A stretch of DNA of 64,000 nt from contig NW_006281108.1 in NCBI RefSeq assembly GCF_000203795.2, positions 439,868 through 503,867 on the forward strand, in the 5' to 3' direction. The stretch is from Batrachochytrium dendrobatidis JAM81. Its lineage: Eukaryota > Chytridiomycota > Chytridiomycetes > Rhizophydiales. Positions 61,311 to 64,000 of the stretch are shown here, one piece after another (position 1 is the first letter of the stretch; the number at the start of each line of letters is the position of its first letter). The translations under genes and the position numbers were made by a program. A model generated the notes under the pieces. That model had not been told where the DNA came from. It did no database searches and was given only the letters and a program-made list of their open reading frames with translations.

Positions 61311-62770
61311 TTATTTTTGGAATTGCAATCTTGCTCGAGTATACTCATTTTCTAATCTGTTTACAAGGTGTTCTACGTTTGGAACATCAGAGATATTCAT
61401 TACTCCGTGTCCTGCAGACCAGATATCTTTCCATGCCGATTTCTGTTTTGATGTATCTAGAACATTACAGCTAGGTTAGCCAAAAAATACAACAATCTTT
61501 GAACTCGGGACATTGATCTAATTACTTGCCCAGTTTAGAAAAGTCTTTGGCTTGCTCATGCAATGCGTGGTCTATTCTTTCTGGGTCAATCCCAACACGT
61601 TCCAGACTTGCGCGGAGAAAGTTGGCATGAACACCGCTGGGAATCATAAAGCAGACGATAGTATTAAAATCCAATATTCAAATTACACTAGAGTAGTATA
61701 TATTGTGTAGTCCGTCTTACCTAATACCGGACGTGTAGATTGTTGGCAAAAACAGTGGTGCTGGACCAATCGATTCTGATACAATCATCTGCTTGTATTC
61801 TGGATCTGCTAGTGATTCTATTTACAGCAAAAATAGATTGTTGGCATTGGAATAGTAAGCCCAACACTAGGCCAATGTATATCCGACAATCAAAAGTAGA
61901 TACCTTGAGTAGCAATGAATCGAGTACCCATGTAAGCCACATCTGCACCAAGAGATTGGGAAGCAAGAACTGCCTGGCCATCAGATATTCCACCAGCGAG
62001 ACAGATCACACCATCAAATTCTCTTCGAAGTTGTGGGATGAATGCCATTGGTGAAGCTGCACCTGCATGACCACCTGCGCCTGCACATACTGCAATCAAA
62101 CCATCTACTCCAGCCTGCTTCCACACAATCACTTGGATTAATTCGAGTTTACAGCCGTATTTGTGTAAAACCCAATATTTCGTTGAATATACACCACATG
62201 CATTCCATCATCCAACCATCTGTTTCTACTCTAATCAAATTGACAATCACACCTCAAAAAGCTACTAACCTTGATGGCCTTTCTTGCATGAACAATATTC
62301 GTCACATCGTGAAATACTACTCCACCATAGTCGTGGACAGCATCTACAACCTCGCTTGCTGCACCAAGAGCTGTAAGAACAAGTGGTACCTTGTGATCAA
62401 CGATACACTTCAAATTGCCTTGAAGACGCTTATTGGATTTATGGACGATGAGATTAACGCCAAACGATGCTACAGAATAGGGATGTTTGGATTTGTTTGA
62501 GAGGGATGCTCGTATCTCGTGCAGCCAATCGTCAAGGATCTGGTCCGATCTAGCATTGAGCGCTGGGAGTGTGCCCAGGACTCCTATTGAATTGAAAGTT
62601 TAATAAAAATATGGACTGCGTAGAATGTGTCGAATCTCTATAAATACGAAACAGTCGAACCAACCTTGTCTGCAGGATTGAATTACTAGCTGAGGACCAG
62701 ATACTAGAAACATGGGTGCAACAATAATAGGCAGCCGCAGTTGGCTCAGTATTTTATTTGCTTTTTTCAT
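61311..62770 (-). CDS. Nitronate monooxygenase-like FMN enzyme (2-nitropropane dioxygenase family)
   Basis: Six exons (62770-62665, 62583-62270, 62114-61904, 61817-61721, 61636-61530, 61456-61311) close in phase to 326 aa. The TIM-barrel motifs are QLRLPIIVAPMFLVSGPQLV (start), FGVNLIVHKSN, VPLVLTALGAASEVVDAVHD, and the FMN-phosphate signature GLIAVCAGAGGHAGAASPMA. The catalytic-His region is AGGHAG; then come FDGVICLAGGISDGQAV and GADVAYMGTRFIATQESLAD. The end, KSAWKDIWSAGHGVMNISDV, matches bacterial and fungal homologues. The family oxidises alkyl nitronates with FMN; physiological substrates vary, so the role here is open. Intron 2 contains a fragment of the inverted-repeat family. Intron 5 uses a GC donor identical to that in GBF1. 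Confidence 0.9.
61457..61529 (-). other. GC-AG intron of the nitronate monooxygenase-like gene
   Basis: On the minus strand the donor is G|GCAAGT and the acceptor TTCTAG, 73 bp apart. Using them joins KDFSKL to DTSKQKSAWKDIWSAG in phase and makes the whole six-exon gene close to 326 codons plus stop. The only nearby GT (AA|GTAATT) gives a different phase. Confidence 0.85.
62147..62190 (+). mobile_element. Inverted-repeat terminus fragment within an intron
   Basis: TTTACAGCCGTATTTGTGTA followed by AAA, then CCCAATATTTCG, lies inside intron 2 (62115-62269) of the nitronate monooxygenase-like gene. No opposite end was found in the intron; it may be a remnant. Confidence 0.6.
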
Positions 62771-62956
62771 GTTAAAGTCAACTATTCAGATATGCGGTCT
62801 ATCAAAATATAGATTTTGGATGAATGCCAAAATCTGATTGTCGAATCAATTATTCTAGTCCGCTGTGATGGATACTTTCAACTTGGAGTAAATAAAAATG
62901 TAATTCTTTATTACAACTGCATATCCAGTTGACTTGACCAAAACTACTCACCAGAT

Positions 62957-64000
62957 TTAGAAATCAAACTCGTCCCTAAACATGGACACATCTGGTGATG
63001 CATCCACCCTATCAGCCATATCAGTCCGATTCATCAAAATAAATGTTCGTCGTAGTGAATCCCATAGCGTCAATGAAATATTGGCTTGGTTTTGATGATT
63101 CGTGCCATGCAAACTCAACGCACCCAAAAGGTGTTCTGCAGCTTCTTGATAGCACCCGATATTAAGACATCCAACACCCAAATTATACCTTGCGCGGACA
63201 AATGTGGGCTTGAGTTCTAATGCCTTGTGATATGCATCAATCGCTTCTTCGGCTATAGATTATGGAAACAATGTGCAAAGACAAGAATTTAGTGCGTCAA
63301 GTATATCACCAGTAAAGCCAAAGTGTACATACATCGTCCAGAATTAGCAAGGGTTGCACCCAGTCTGTTCCAGAGACGGTAATCATCTGGCCGAGCAGAT
63401 AGGGCAGCCGTAAAGCAATCCACAGATTTGGTATAATCATTCATACTGTAAAACAAGAGTCCAAGTCCAATTTGAACTTCGGGATCAACCATTGACTTTT
63501 CTGTACCAACTGCACCCGCTGGGCCTTCATTCGCCGCTGCTAAATACATGGACAAAAGCTTATTATGAAATTCTTGAGTAGGATATACCACATAGGGCTG
63601 TTGATCGGCTGCCAGTGAAGAATTTTTTGCAATCTCGGGGTATTTTGTTGCAAGCCAGCGTTCAAGTGTGACATATGCTTGCAGATCTTGCTTTTCATTC
63701 GTATAACTTACGGCAAGACTCTAAAACAGGCGTAGTTGGGTTATTTCATAGTAATTGATTCCCGTTAGAAAGCTATATTATAGATAGTGTAAAGTTAGTG
63801 CCAGCATGCGTTACTTACAATGAGAGCAGATGCATTTGTCGGATCTTCTTGAACAGCCTTTTGCAAAGCAGCAATAGCAGCCAGTTCCTTTTCATTCTCT
63901 GCCTGAACATTTCCCAAATTCATCCAGGCAAGGGTGTCATTCGAGTCTCGTTGGACAGCAGCTTCAAATGCCAATGCAGCATCAGATAAACTCCCTCGCG
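62957..64000 (-). CDS. PEX5: PEX5 peroxisomal import receptor, C-terminal TPR part (partial)
   Basis: At least four exons run off the window end, so the N-terminal PEX14/PEX13-binding half is missing. Tetratricopeptide repeats are clear: GSLSDAALAFEAAVQRDSND, LAWMNLGNVQAENEKELAAI, ALQKAVQEDPTNASALISLA, VQIGLGLLFYSMNDYTKSVD, CFTAALSARPDDYRLWNRLG with ATLANSGR, EEAIDAYHKALELKPTFVRA with RYNLGVGCLNIGC. Between repeats 3 and 5 lies the PEX5-type hinge with ATKYPEIAKN. The C-terminal helical bundle contains LWDSLRRTFILMNRTDMADR and ends FRDEFDF at 62957. This part binds the C-terminal SKL-type signal of peroxisomal matrix proteins. The stop lies 187 bp upstream of the nitronate monooxygenase-like start on the same strand. 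Confidence 0.93.

Overview
This window looks like a nuclear segment of a flagellated, chytrid-type fungus. The evidence is the roughly 38-40% GC look, compact protein-coding genes on both strands, and many short spliceosomal introns (mostly 45-120 bp with GT..AG borders). It also carries fungal-type versions of core eukaryotic genes and a coiled-coil protein resembling the centriole distal-appendage protein FBF1, which is expected only where cilia or flagella exist. Species cannot be fixed from the sequence alone. Most gene models below were rebuilt by joining open stretches across introns. For many genes the exon phases were checked and close exactly; where they were not, this is stated.

Layout. 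1-125: transposase relic. 187-2192 (-): PQ-loop membrane protein. 2715-2788 (+): tRNA-Val(AAC). 2927-6207 (-): glycogen branching enzyme, divergent from MPP10 (6639-9078, +; SSU processome). 9342-11450 (-): 2OG-Fe(II) oxygenase-like protein. 11815-16471 (-): FBF1-like coiled-coil protein. 17276-20745 (+): SEL1L/HRD3. 20882-22910 (-): ABC1/ADCK kinase-like protein. 23150-25923 (+): succinate dehydrogenase flavoprotein. 26260-28500 (+): orphan. 28522-29466 (-): TMEM50/VPS68-like, divergent from GBF1/GEA ArfGEF (29753-36351, +). 36532-37410 (-): uS11/RPS14. 38354-40235 (-): DEAD-box helicase. 40359-40973 (+): RPP14-like RNase P/MRP subunit. 41117-42986 (-): TSC13/TECR enoyl reductase. 43496-45171 (+): single-pass membrane protein. 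45546-48758 (-): MARK/Kin1-type kinase. 51296-52584 (+): TMEM198-like multispan protein. 53223-55718 (+): Na+/H+ exchanger. 56141-57547 (-): acidic orphan. 59597-60390 (+): small alanine/threonine/valine-rich amphipathic protein. 61311-62770 (-): nitronate monooxygenase-like protein. 62957 to the window end (-): PEX5, 5' part missing.

The genes are housekeeping functions with no evident shared pathway. Several touch the secretory/endosomal system (SEL1L, GBF1, TMEM50-like, TSC13, NHE) or mitochondria and peroxisomes (SDH1, ADCK-like, DEAD-box, PEX5), but the arrangement gives no sign of co-regulation.

The most interesting structure is not a gene. A dispersed family of non-autonomous inverted-repeat elements shares a terminus close to ACAGCCGTATTCACGTAAAA followed by TGAAAC. 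At least eleven complete, degenerate or one-ended copies lie in introns, in promoter intervals, and just after stop codons. A longer subfamily shares a conserved internal segment. Two decayed Tc1/mariner-like transposase fragments occur at 1-125 and 50761-51010; whether they belong to the same family is open. Other points of note are two GC-AG introns with an identical donor, a 14-bp minisatellite in a divergent promoter, and a repeated short linear motif in the FBF1-like protein.
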